6,055 nucleotides of DNA from positions 1 through 6,055 of the forward strand of contig JBHOGO010000138.1 in NCBI GenBank assembly GCA_043421945.1. Direction: 5' to 3'. This DNA is from Thaumasiovibrio sp043421945. Its GTDB lineage: Bacteria > Pseudomonadota > Gammaproteobacteria > Enterobacterales > Vibrionaceae. The stretch's first letter is position 1, and the number at the start of each line of letters is the position of its first letter. A model generated the notes under the pieces. It had not been told where the DNA came from. It made no database searches and worked only from the letters and a program-made list of their open reading frames with translations. A program made the translations under genes and the position numbers. Shown here one piece after another: positions 1-5,872 of this stretch.

Positions 1-6
1 AGCCAT
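1..6 (-). CDS. Possible 5' end of a minus-strand gene leaving the window
   Basis: Read on the minus strand, bases 6-1 are ATG GCT (Met-Ala). A GAGGA motif, complementary to the 16S rRNA tail, lies about 7 nt before the ATG, which is a good bacterial start context. Only two codons are inside the window, so the product cannot be known. Plus-strand alternatives are gene ends: one frame reads ...MMISSLNAYY and stops at 35-37, and another stops at 61-63. Neither can be tested with so little sequence. I prefer the minus-strand start because of the ribosome binding site, but with low confidence. Confidence 0.3.
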
Positions 7-276
7 GATGATTTCCTCACTCAACGCCTATTACTAAGTATAGTCATCAATACTGAGTTTTAGTGGTAATCAGGTAAGTGTTTTATTCCTATTTTTTATA
101 GTATATAAACACTAGTAAGCTCTGGTTTTCCACTATTTTGAAGAGGGAAAACATAGCTGTGGCATACGTTAGGTGTCATAACGTAATGTGGAGTAGAGGT
201 TCTATTTACTGCATCGTTAAGTGTATAAGAGGATGCTTCAAATGATGAGAGAAATTGAAAATAGATGATATCGAAT

Positions 277-302
277 AAGGCCTCACTGCTTAATTAGGCT
301 TT
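277..302. repeat. Short hairpin, possible weak terminator
   Basis: AAGGCCT (277-283) can pair with AGGCTTT (296-302) around a 12-nt loop, giving 7 pairs of which one is G-U when read on the plus strand. The 3' arm ends in only three T residues, so as a plus-strand terminator it would be weak. No gene upstream on either strand clearly needs it. Confidence 0.25.
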
Positions 303-304
303 CG

Positions 305-390
305 CGTGTTATCAGCTAAGTGTTGAATCGGCACGAGCGTATTCGTTTTGAAGGCAACTTCAACTGTCTTAGCTCGGCGGCTGATACACG
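305..390. repeat. Long imperfect inverted repeat (nested stem-loop)
   Basis: Bases 305-316 pair with 380-390 (11 pairs, T310 bulged). Further in, AGCTAAG (314-320) matches CTTAGCT (368-374), an alternative that competes for three bases of the outer arm. GTTGAA (322-327) matches TTCAAC (359-364). The arms are in order, so one nested hairpin of about 86 nt with internal loops can form. There is no T-tract on either side, so it is not a normal intrinsic terminator. It could be a small structured RNA, a MITE-like remnant, or chance. Confidence 0.45.
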
Positions 391-531
391 TGTAGTGGGG
401 ACACTTAAGTGGAATCTTAGCTAAGGAAAAAATAGAATTAATAAAGTATTGTAGCATCCAGCACTATGCTTTTTACTTCCTATTTACCCTCACTGTACAC
501 CTTAAAAATTGCAACCGTTTATAAATGGAAA

Positions 532-556
532 GAGAAGTGTTTAAGCAACACTTCTC
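532..556 (-). terminator. Probable intrinsic terminator of the GH88 gene
   Basis: GAGAAGTGT (532-540) is perfectly complementary to ACACTTCTC (548-556), and T541-A547 extends the stem to 10 pairs with a 5-nt loop. It lies 15 bases beyond the GH88 stop codon. On the minus strand the stem is followed by a broken T-rich run (TTTCCATTTAT), so termination should occur but may be leaky. On the plus strand the downstream side is also T-rich (ATTATTTCAT), though no plus-strand gene is seen entering from the left. Confidence 0.7.
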
Positions 557-571
557 ATTATTTCATAATCT

Positions 572-1741
572 TTAATTACACACTTCAGCCACTAAATTGT
601 CTGAATTCGATTTAAGATTCTCTATATCAACAAGCTTCGAAATGGCCTCAACATAATAGTAGTCACCATAAATTAACGAGCAGTTTACACCTAATTCCTT
701 TGGAACATTAAATGCGCCACCGACTAAAATACCTTGCTCTTCTGGTTGGTCAAAAGTTGTGTAACGCTTAGTCATGCTATGAAGCATGTCGCTAGCAGCA
801 TTGAGATATTTATCACTAATAGTTTGATCACTTACAAGCTCAGAGATAAGTAGCATACCACAAGCTGCACATGCAGCAGCAGATGTATCGCGAGGTGTAG
901 AGTGACTGAATGGCGCCCTAAAATCCCAATGTGGAACGTTGTCTTTAGGTAATTGACTTAAGAAAAAATCAGCTGTCTTCATAGCGGCTTGTAGATACTT
1001 TTCTTCACCCGTGTATTTATAACTCAATGCAAAACCATGCACAGCCCATGAAGCACCTCGGCTCCAAGCTGATTCCACAGAATAACCTTGACCGCTATGA
1101 TATGACTTAACAGAACCATTTAGGTAATCAAATTCAACCATGTGCCTAACAGAGCCATCTGTCCGAATAAACTCCTTCAGCACGGTATCAGCATGTGCTT
1201 TTGCAATAAGTGCAAAACGGGGTGCATTTAGCTGTTCTGCTGCCCAATATAGGATTGGTAGATTCATCATGCTATCAATAATGCTCAATCCACGAGGATC
1301 AGCGCTGCTGACATCATTCTTATTCCAAGCAGTAATGAAATTGCCACTAATATTAAAACGACTTGATAGGTGACTTGCTGCTTTCAACGCTCTTGTTTTC
1401 GACTCTTGGTTGCCAAGAAGTTCATAGTGTTTAATGGAAGTGAGTTGCCACATAAAGCCAACGTCATGATGTATATTGACGTATTCTTCGAGGGGCTGAT
1501 CCATTTTATTTTCACGATCAATCGCAATAGTTTTAAATGGTTCAAAGTTTTCTTTTTCATACAGTAACCAAAGCAATCCAGGCCAGAAACCTACCACCCA
1601 TGCCCAAGGCGCATGAGTATCAGAGTAAATTCCATTAGCCGTCATAGAAGGAAAGTCGACTGTCATTTCGTTGCTAGTCAGTTTGACCTTATTGACAATG
1701 TCAGACCAAGCTTGATTAGCCCATGATAAATCCGTATGCAT
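572..1741 (-). CDS. GH88 unsaturated uronyl (glucuronyl) hydrolase, cytoplasmic
   Basis: This 389-residue protein has the length and motifs of glycoside hydrolase family 88, an (alpha/alpha)6-barrel. Family members remove the 4,5-unsaturated uronic acid left at the non-reducing end by polysaccharide lyases, by hydrating its double bond; the sugar then opens to a keto acid. Visible family motifs are GFWPGLLWLLYE (51-62), HHDVGFMW (91-98), IIDSMMNLPILYWA (154-167), TDGSVRH (194-200), GQGY (217-220) and WSRGASW (226-232). By motif position D93 and D156 match the two catalytic aspartates of Bacillus UGL (D88 and D149 in my recollection). H200 and Q218 are likely substrate contacts. The N-terminus has no signal peptide, so the enzyme should act in the cytoplasm on imported products. 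The ATG at 1741 is preceded by AGGGA with 8 nt spacing, and the gene has its own promoter candidate and terminator. The substrate could come from ulvan, as the nearby lyase suggests, or from another uronate glycan; sequence alone does not decide. Confidence 0.93.
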   Translation of the reverse strand: MHTDLSWANQAWSDIVNKVKLTSNEMTVDFPSMTANGIYSDTHAPWAWVVGFWPGLLWLLYEKENFEPFKTIAIDRENKMDQPLEEYVNIHHDVGFMWQLTSIKHYELLGNQESKTRALKAASHLSSRFNISGNFITAWNKNDVSSADPRGLSIIDSMMNLPILYWAAEQLNAPRFALIAKAHADTVLKEFIRTDGSVRHMVEFDYLNGSVKSYHSGQGYSVESAWSRGASWAVHGFALSYKYTGEEKYLQAAMKTADFFLSQLPKDNVPHWDFRAPFSHSTPRDTSAAACAACGMLLISELVSDQTISDKYLNAASDMLHSMTKRYTTFDQPEEQGILVGGAFNVPKELGVNCSLIYGDYYYVEAISKLVDIENLKSNSDNLVAEVCN

Positions 1742-1774
1742 AACCTTGTTCCCTAATCACAAATATAAAGAAAT

Positions 1775-1802
1775 ATTATAATGCTTTAAAGAATATAGTT
1801 AA
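1775..1802 (-). promoter_or_regulatory. Candidate sigma-70 promoter of the GH88 gene
   Basis: Read on the minus strand, a perfect -10 box TATAAT (1775-1780) is preceded by TTAACT (1797-1802), a 4 of 6 match to the -35 consensus, with a 16-nt spacer. Transcription would begin near 1768, giving a leader of roughly 27 nt that contains the AGGGA ribosome binding site. The region is AT-rich, so chance boxes are possible, but position and spacing fit well. Confidence 0.5.
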
Positions 1803-1939
1803 TGGTGATCTTCGACATGTTTAAGGTTGATTTTTGCAAGGTTGTACTTTGAAGCAGGGTGAAAGTTCATTTAACTAGGATTATTATGCGACATCTTAAA
1901 AATAATAAAAAGAGCAGTTTTGATGTAATGACGGGAGAA

Positions 1940-1981
1940 GCCCATGCCGTGCTATTAATTTTTGTTAGCAAAGCCATGGGC
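1940..1981. repeat. Strong hairpin between the lipoprotein and GH88 genes
   Basis: GCCCATG (1940-1946) is perfectly complementary to CATGGGC (1975-1981), and an inner stem TGCTA (1950-1954) pairs with TAGCA (1966-1970). A small internal loop lies between the stems and the terminal loop is 11 nt. It sits 45 bases beyond the lipoprotein stop codon, where a minus-strand terminator would be expected. No T-tract follows directly on the minus strand (TTCTCCCGTC follows), so it may be a Rho-assisted stop, a 3'-end stabiliser or a processing site rather than a classic intrinsic terminator. Confidence 0.5.
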
Positions 1982-2025
1982 AAGATTAAATATATGAATT
2001 ATTTTGACTGGAAATTCTTTGTACT

Positions 2026-3216
2026 TTACTGATTGCTATAGAAAGTCTTTACTGTTGCTTGCGTGCTTTCTCCGCGGAAGCCATGAGCACCTCCAAGTAC
2101 ATCTCCATCGCTAAACTCTTCAAAGTCATTTTCAAAGATGTTAACGTTACCTTGATCTTTGATTGACATTACTTTTATGTTGTCAGCCAAAATTTCATAA
2201 TTAGACGTTTTCACTTTATTCGCTATACGTAAACCAAGGAACTTGACAGGATCATTGTTAACCGCATATTTAACCGTTTTTTCACAAGTGCTGTCGTCAC
2301 TAATTAAATTGGCGTTTTCAATTGAAAACGTAAATTCATCTTCACCCCATTTTGCGTCAATAGACAGTTCCTGACCAATAGTAAAATGACAAATATCAAC
2401 GAATGATGATTGAGTATCACGGTATCCAATACTGGCTTGACCTTCTACAGGGTTGTAGAATTTCAATTCTCCATAGCTATTTGCTGAAGAAAGACCACCT
2501 GCTGTGTAAAGAGCAACATATGCATCAGTAGCATTGTCTTCATTTTCAACAGCTTCATCGTTAATGCGATAAGTGAAATCAATCTCTAAAGTGCCAGCAG
2601 AAGCTTCTTCATCTAAAGCAATATTAAGATTACCGGTTAATTCGGTATTGATATTTTGAATTCGAGCAGTATTATTTTTTACAATGTCATTACGATCATC
2701 AGCATCACTGACGGCATCTGTAACTTCATCCGAATCAGAGTAATCTATACCATTGAAACTACCATAGTTACCCGTATCTTCAATTATTAGTTGTCCATCG
2801 CTGTTAAAAGAGTAAGTACCAGTAATTTCATAATAATCTGCATCTTCAATAGTACCACTTTCAAACGCACCAGGTTCATAGTATGTGAAGTTTATGGTTT
2901 TATTCCCTCCTTCATTTTCAGAGAGTTCAAACGCTGAATTTTCTATTTCATATGTCCCATTTACTTCGTCATCATGATAATAGAGTAATTGACTGCCGCT
3001 AAATAAGTATATATTTGGAAGGTCATCAGAGGCAAAAGTTGCCTGTGTATTTTCATGTTTAAGTTCCCAATACACACCAGTAACAGTATCAGGAGTAGCT
3101 ACGTCACCACCACTTCCTGGGCCTCCTTCGCTTTCATTTTTTTGTCCTTCATAAGTACAGCCAGCAAGTAGTATTGTTGCTGACAATATAGAAACAGTGA
3201 TTTTTGATATATTCAT
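2026..3216 (-). CDS. Secreted lipoprotein of unknown function, probable glycan-binding surface protein
   Basis: I do not recognise a named family for this 396-residue protein. The N-terminus is a lipoprotein signal: a short Lys-containing start, a hydrophobic run (7-18) and the lipobox LLAGC, with C20 as the lipidated residue. Residue +2 is Thr, not Asp, so outer-membrane sorting is expected. A Gly/Ser/Glu-rich linker (24-42) follows. Residues about 46-160 form a beta-rich, lipocalin-like segment with repeated G-x-Y patterns, then comes an Asp-rich stretch (160-175). Residues about 190-350 look like a concanavalin/LamG-type jelly roll ending in LADNIKV (343-349); C276 and C311 could form a disulfide. 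The last 37 residues begin FENDFEEFSDG, which resembles the opening strand of another such domain. The protein is strongly acidic. Divergence from the lyase gene and proximity to GH88 suggest a role in holding substrate or products at the surface, which is inference. The start has only a weak GAGA ribosome binding site 8 nt upstream. Confidence 0.8.
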   Translation of the reverse strand: MNISKITVSILSATILLAGCTYEGQKNESEGGPGSGGDVATPDTVTGVYWELKHENTQATFASDDLPNIYLFSGSQLLYYHDDEVNGTYEIENSAFELSENEGGNKTINFTYYEPGAFESGTIEDADYYEITGTYSFNSDGQLIIEDTGNYGSFNGIDYSDSDEVTDAVSDADDRNDIVKNNTARIQNINTELTGNLNIALDEEASAGTLEIDFTYRINDEAVENEDNATDAYVALYTAGGLSSANSYGELKFYNPVEGQASIGYRDTQSSFVDICHFTIGQELSIDAKWGEDEFTFSIENANLISDDSTCEKTVKYAVNNDPVKFLGLRIANKVKTSNYEILADNIKVMSIKDQGNVNIFENDFEEFSDGDVLGGAHGFRGESTQATVKTFYSNQ

Positions 3217-3384
3217 ATATTAATTCTCTTTATAATTGATACTTGTATATAGGTGAATAAAAAAGGTTATCTCTACCAAAAGTTAAGTTATGTCTGTCAT
3301 TATCATATAAACTAAAGTTTGTTTTTATATAATACAAAAAGACTACATCATAAAATTCAAACATTGTAAGTAACTATAGAGTGA

Positions 3385-3401
3385 TGCAGATATTTACTGC
3401 A
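3385..3401. repeat. Inverted repeat TGCAG-N7-CTGCA, candidate operator
   Basis: Perfect 5-bp half-sites TGCAG (3385-3389) and CTGCA (3397-3401) flank a 7-bp AT spacer. The arrangement suits a dimeric DNA-binding protein. It lies about 170 bases before the lipoprotein start. No similar copy is seen elsewhere in the window, which lowers confidence. Confidence 0.3.
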
Positions 3402-3442
3402 ACGTAAATAATTAACATACACTAGGTCAAACTTTGCAATAC

Positions 3443-3456
3443 CTGAATTTATTCAG
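3443..3456. repeat. Palindrome CTGAATTTATTCAG, candidate operator copy 1
   Basis: A perfect palindrome with 6-bp arms, CTGAAT and ATTCAG, around TT. A near-identical motif recurs at 3642-3655, and an extra half-site TTTTATTCA follows at once (3457-3465). Repetition of an imperfectly common palindrome in one divergent promoter region is what would be expected of a local regulator's binding sites, though the AT-rich composition makes chance copies likelier. Confidence 0.4.
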
Positions 3457-3487
3457 TTTTATTCAAGGCGTGAAGATATGACAAAGG

Positions 3488-3540
3488 TGTGGTTGTGCTC
3501 AAAAAAAAATTGGTAAAGAAAAATATGTGGTTTTGCTCAA
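3488..3540. repeat. Direct repeat TGTGGTTNTGCTCAA, two copies
   Basis: The copies lie at 3488-3502 (TGTGGTTGTGCTCAA) and 3526-3540 (TGTGGTTTTGCTCAA). They match at 14 of 15 bases and start 38 bp apart, and are less AT-rich than their surroundings. They are roughly 250-300 bases upstream of the lyase start. Tandem binding sites for a regulator are the simplest reading; a small local duplication is the alternative. Confidence 0.45.
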
Positions 3541-3641
3541 TCAACAAAATTTAATTAAGTTATCTTTATGTTATATAGTCTAAAGATTGATGAATACATG
3601 GTTACTGTTTGTCTTGGTAGAATGAAAACCGTATGATTGAG

Positions 3642-3655
3642 CTGAATTTTATTCA
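3642..3655. repeat. Palindrome CTGAATTTTATTCA, candidate operator copy 2
   Basis: TGAAT (3643-3647) and ATTCA (3651-3655) are perfect half-sites around TTT, preceded by C as in copy 1. It differs from copy 1 by one extra T in the centre and loss of the last G. The one-base change in spacing weakens the case that the same protein binds both. It lies about 50 bases before the candidate -35 box of the lyase gene. Confidence 0.35.
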
Positions 3656-3702
3656 TCAGATAAAATTAGTTTAAATCGTCATTAGTATCATGAGAATTTA
3701 GT

Positions 3703-3733
3703 TTGACGGGGACGGTTTTTTTATAAGTATAGT
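3703..3733 (+). promoter_or_regulatory. Candidate promoter of the lyase gene
   Basis: TTGACG (3703-3708) is a 5 of 6 match to the -35 consensus. TATAGT (3728-3733) is a plausible -10 box with a 19-nt spacer, slightly long; TATAAG (3722-3727) is too close at 13 nt. The long spacer would suit a promoter that needs an activator. Transcription from here would give a leader of about 45 nt. Confidence 0.4.
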
Positions 3734-3771
3734 TTAAGTATATTATATTTATATTGTTGATTTATAGACTT

Positions 3772-3776
3772 AGGAG
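3772..3776 (+). promoter_or_regulatory. Ribosome binding site of the lyase gene
   Basis: AGGAG stands 8 nt before the ATG at 3785. It fixes the start codon, which is also the one that gives a normal signal peptide. Confidence 0.85.
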
Positions 3777-3784
3777 TCTATTTT

Positions 3785-5872
3785 ATGGTTGGGAATAAAT
3801 TAAAAAATGCTATGTTTATGCTATTATCTTCGATGGTGTTTATGGTAGCAAATGTGAGTGCAAACATAACATTAGAAAAAGAGATTAAAATTACGGATGG
3901 GGCTTTACATTTCGATGGAGTCAAGGTGGCTAATGGGTCAGTAGATAATGGCACTGAAGTCTTTGACTATTTTTTCGGACCTGCTATTTCCGCACATGGT
4001 GACAGCATAAAGTCTTATAAAAACTATATCTTTATGACTTGGTATAAAGGAGGGAAGCATAACCGTGAGGTCATGTTGTCTCGATACAATACTCAAACAG
4101 GTATAATAAAACATATCGAGTTTCCGCACAAACATACTGGTTATATTGGACAGAATCATATTGGAGAGTCACATAATTCAATCGCTGTGGCTGTTAGCCC
4201 TATTGATGGCTCGATACATCTTCTTTATGATATGCATGCATATAGTGTGACTCGACCAGAAGATGGTAGTTTTTCTGAGGATTATTTCAGGTATTCATAT
4301 AGTTACCCTGGGGCTGCTGAGGTGGATGATGAAGATTTTGTTCTTGGTGAATTTGTAAAAAATAGTAACGGCCAGTATAAGCATTTAACATTAACTGGTG
4401 ATATAAAGCATAGTGAGTTCTCTAATTTAACTTATCCAACCTTTTTTACTAGTACTGAAGGTGTGTTGTTAGCATATATGAGAAAAGGAGGTAATAATAA
4501 CGGAGCTTATGTATTTTCACATTATAATGCCAGTGAAAAAAATTGGTCTGATTGGAGCCAGTTTAATGTAATCAATGCTAAAAGTTATGGTAATGATTAT
4601 AACTGGGGTTTATATGGGAGCATGAAGTACCTTAACGGTAAGTTAAGAGTTGGATTTCAACAAAGAGCGAACCGCGAAGACCGGTATCTGTACCAAAATG
4701 GTGTTTTCTATGCAGCCTCAGATCATCCTTCAGGTGATGGGCATTGGAAAAATCATAAAGGTGATCAGATGACATTTCCGTTAATAAATTCTGATGAGAT
4801 AAAAATTTACGAACCAGGTGATTACATTCATCATCAAGAAACAGATTCAGTATATATAGTTTCAGATTTTGATTGGACAGTAACTACACATGGTGATGTT
4901 CATATAATTAGTAAAGTTCGTTCAACGGATAAAAATAGACCAGACTATCAAGAGTTATACATTCACTCATATAAGCCTAATGGAGAGAATGAATTTATAA
5001 TTGATAAAGAATTTACAGGTGCAACTAACATTTATAGTGCTGGCAAGTATGTCTATATCATTGGGCTAAACAATTTCGGTCGACCATTCGTTGAAAGAGC
5101 TTTAGGTGGTAGTAGTTCGTTTGAAAGAGTCTATGAATCATCGGAAGGCAGACAATTTCGTCACGGTAAAGTTTATATTGATGATGGTAAACTTTATTAT
5201 TATTTGATGGAGAAAGGAAGTACGGCTTCACAGCCGTTATATCTTCAAATTATAAACTTAGATATCGAAGTTGAAGGTCCATACGGATTTAAGTATATCG
5301 CAGATGAAGGGGAAAATATCGAGGTCAATGGCGTTGTTGATCTTGCTTTTGGAGCTAAAGGGGAGTTTAACTATCGATATGGTGAACAATATAATGTTGA
5401 ATGTTCAGAACGCTCATTCGGTTCGCTTCTTCAAATAGAAGAGAAAAGTCGCAGGTGTTTCGCAAGAGAAGTGATTGATCCAGATGTAAAAGTTAACTTT
5501 GAGCACAGAACCATTCATTTGAATGAAGGATATCAGTCATTGCGCATCCTTGTTGAAGCTAAAAGTAGCATAGAAACTGGTAGTGTTAGAGAGGTTGACT
5601 TATATATTGATGGAGAGTTTGTGAGTACAAAGACTGAACAACCATATTTATGGGACAACGACAAAGATATTTTAAACCTAAATAAAGGCACATATCAATT
5701 AGAAGCAATAGCTAAGGATGACTTTCATTTTACAGGCTTAGATGTGATGACGCTAACCGTTGAGTCAAAAAACAATGGAGGTAATTCTGGTTCGACAATG
5801 AGCTTGCTGTGGTTGTCCTTGGTATTATTCGTAGGAATAACAAGGTCGAGATGTCGAAAAAGTTGTATATAA
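3785..5872 (+). CDS. Secreted BNR-type polysaccharide lyase, probable PL24-like ulvan lyase, with C-terminal modules and GlyGly-CTERM-type tail
   Basis: The 695-residue protein starts with a Sec signal peptide (Lys5/Lys7, hydrophobic 9-22, likely cleavage after VSA at 26). Residues about 28-495 look like the seven-bladed BNR_4 beta-propeller of ulvan lyase families PL24/PL25, which cut ulvan next to uronic acid by beta-elimination. GQNHIGESHNS (122-132) carries H130, and LLYDMHA (146-152) carries H151. YPTF has Y217, and YMRKGGNNNG (231-240) has R233. The spacings H130-H151 (21) and Y217-R233 (16) equal those I recall for the catalytic His, His, Tyr and Arg of the PL24 enzyme LOR_107 (H146, H167, Y243, R259). 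Residues about 500-560 form a small module with C540 and C558, likely disulfide-bonded. Residues about 568-660 resemble a bacterial Ig-like domain (VDLYIDGEFV...GTYQLEAIAKD). The tail has Gly/Ser/Asn (663-670), a hydrophobic segment (672-685) and an Arg/Lys cluster (687-692), the pattern of rhombosortase substrates. The extra ~200 residues exceed a catalytic domain alone and may bind glycan. Other uronate glycans remain possible substrates. Confidence 0.82.
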   Translation: MVGNKLKNAMFMLLSSMVFMVANVSANITLEKEIKITDGALHFDGVKVANGSVDNGTEVFDYFFGPAISAHGDSIKSYKNYIFMTWYKGGKHNREVMLSRYNTQTGIIKHIEFPHKHTGYIGQNHIGESHNSIAVAVSPIDGSIHLLYDMHAYSVTRPEDGSFSEDYFRYSYSYPGAAEVDDEDFVLGEFVKNSNGQYKHLTLTGDIKHSEFSNLTYPTFFTSTEGVLLAYMRKGGNNNGAYVFSHYNASEKNWSDWSQFNVINAKSYGNDYNWGLYGSMKYLNGKLRVGFQQRANREDRYLYQNGVFYAASDHPSGDGHWKNHKGDQMTFPLINSDEIKIYEPGDYIHHQETDSVYIVSDFDWTVTTHGDVHIISKVRSTDKNRPDYQELYIHSYKPNGENEFIIDKEFTGATNIYSAGKYVYIIGLNNFGRPFVERALGGSSSFERVYESSEGRQFRHGKVYIDDGKLYYYLMEKGSTASQPLYLQIINLDIEVEGPYGFKYIADEGENIEVNGVVDLAFGAKGEFNYRYGEQYNVECSERSFGSLLQIEEKSRRCFAREVIDPDVKVNFEHRTIHLNEGYQSLRILVEAKSSIETGSVREVDLYIDGEFVSTKTEQPYLWDNDKDILNLNKGTYQLEAIAKDDFHFTGLDVMTLTVESKNNGGNSGSTMSLLWLSLVLFVGITRSRCRKSCI

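Larger units (their letters stand above)
38..531. other. Gene-free AT-rich intergenic stretch with structured DNA
   Basis: I see no reading frame with a credible start and ribosome binding site in these roughly 500 bases; the open frames are short and low in recognisable protein motifs. The stretch is not featureless. It holds a weak hairpin (277-302), a long imperfect inverted repeat (305-390), and two perfect 10-bp palindromes: CACTTAAGTG at 402-411 and CTTAGCTAAG at 416-425. Bases 300-415 look richer in G and C than their flanks, which could mark a degenerate mobile-element remnant, but no transposase motif is readable. Confidence 0.5.
3217..3784. promoter_or_regulatory. Divergent intergenic regulatory region between lipoprotein and lyase genes
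   Basis: This stretch of 568 bases separates two genes transcribed away from each other and contains no credible gene. It is very AT-rich. It carries several symmetrical or repeated elements (listed separately) that could bind regulators, with the start signals of the lyase gene at its right end. I see no confident promoter for the lipoprotein gene: minus-strand TTGACC (3425-3430) is a good -35 box but lacks a good -10 partner, and other boxes are poorly spaced. Its length suggests control of both directions by one or more substrate-responsive factors, which is inference. Confidence 0.6.

Noticed and set aside
184..270. Short plus-strand frames after GAGGATG near 231-243
   Set aside because: From ATG 234 the frame closes after about 11 codons, with no recognisable content.
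305..390. Integron attC recombination site
   Set aside because: GTTGAAT at 322 fits GTTRRRY, but the partner has the wrong order and no RYYYAAC box at the outer 5' end; no integrase or cassette array is visible.
1140..1567. Two plus-strand open frames (1140-1373 and 1370-1567)
   Set aside because: They lie wholly inside the GH88 gene on the opposite strand, carry no recognisable motif, and look like shadows of its strongly supported coding frame.
3488..3540. CRISPR array
   Set aside because: There are only two 15-bp repeats with one mismatch and a 23-bp spacer, and no further unit. This is far below the size and number expected for CRISPR.
3712..3723. Intrinsic terminator at ACGGTTTTTTTAT before the lyase
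   Set aside because: The T-run is suggestive, but the only complementary arm is about 80 bases away and no plus-strand gene precedes it. It is more likely part of the lyase promoter.
3938..4159. Minus-strand open frame inside the lyase gene
   Set aside because: It is antisense to the well-supported propeller coding region and has no domain or start context of its own.
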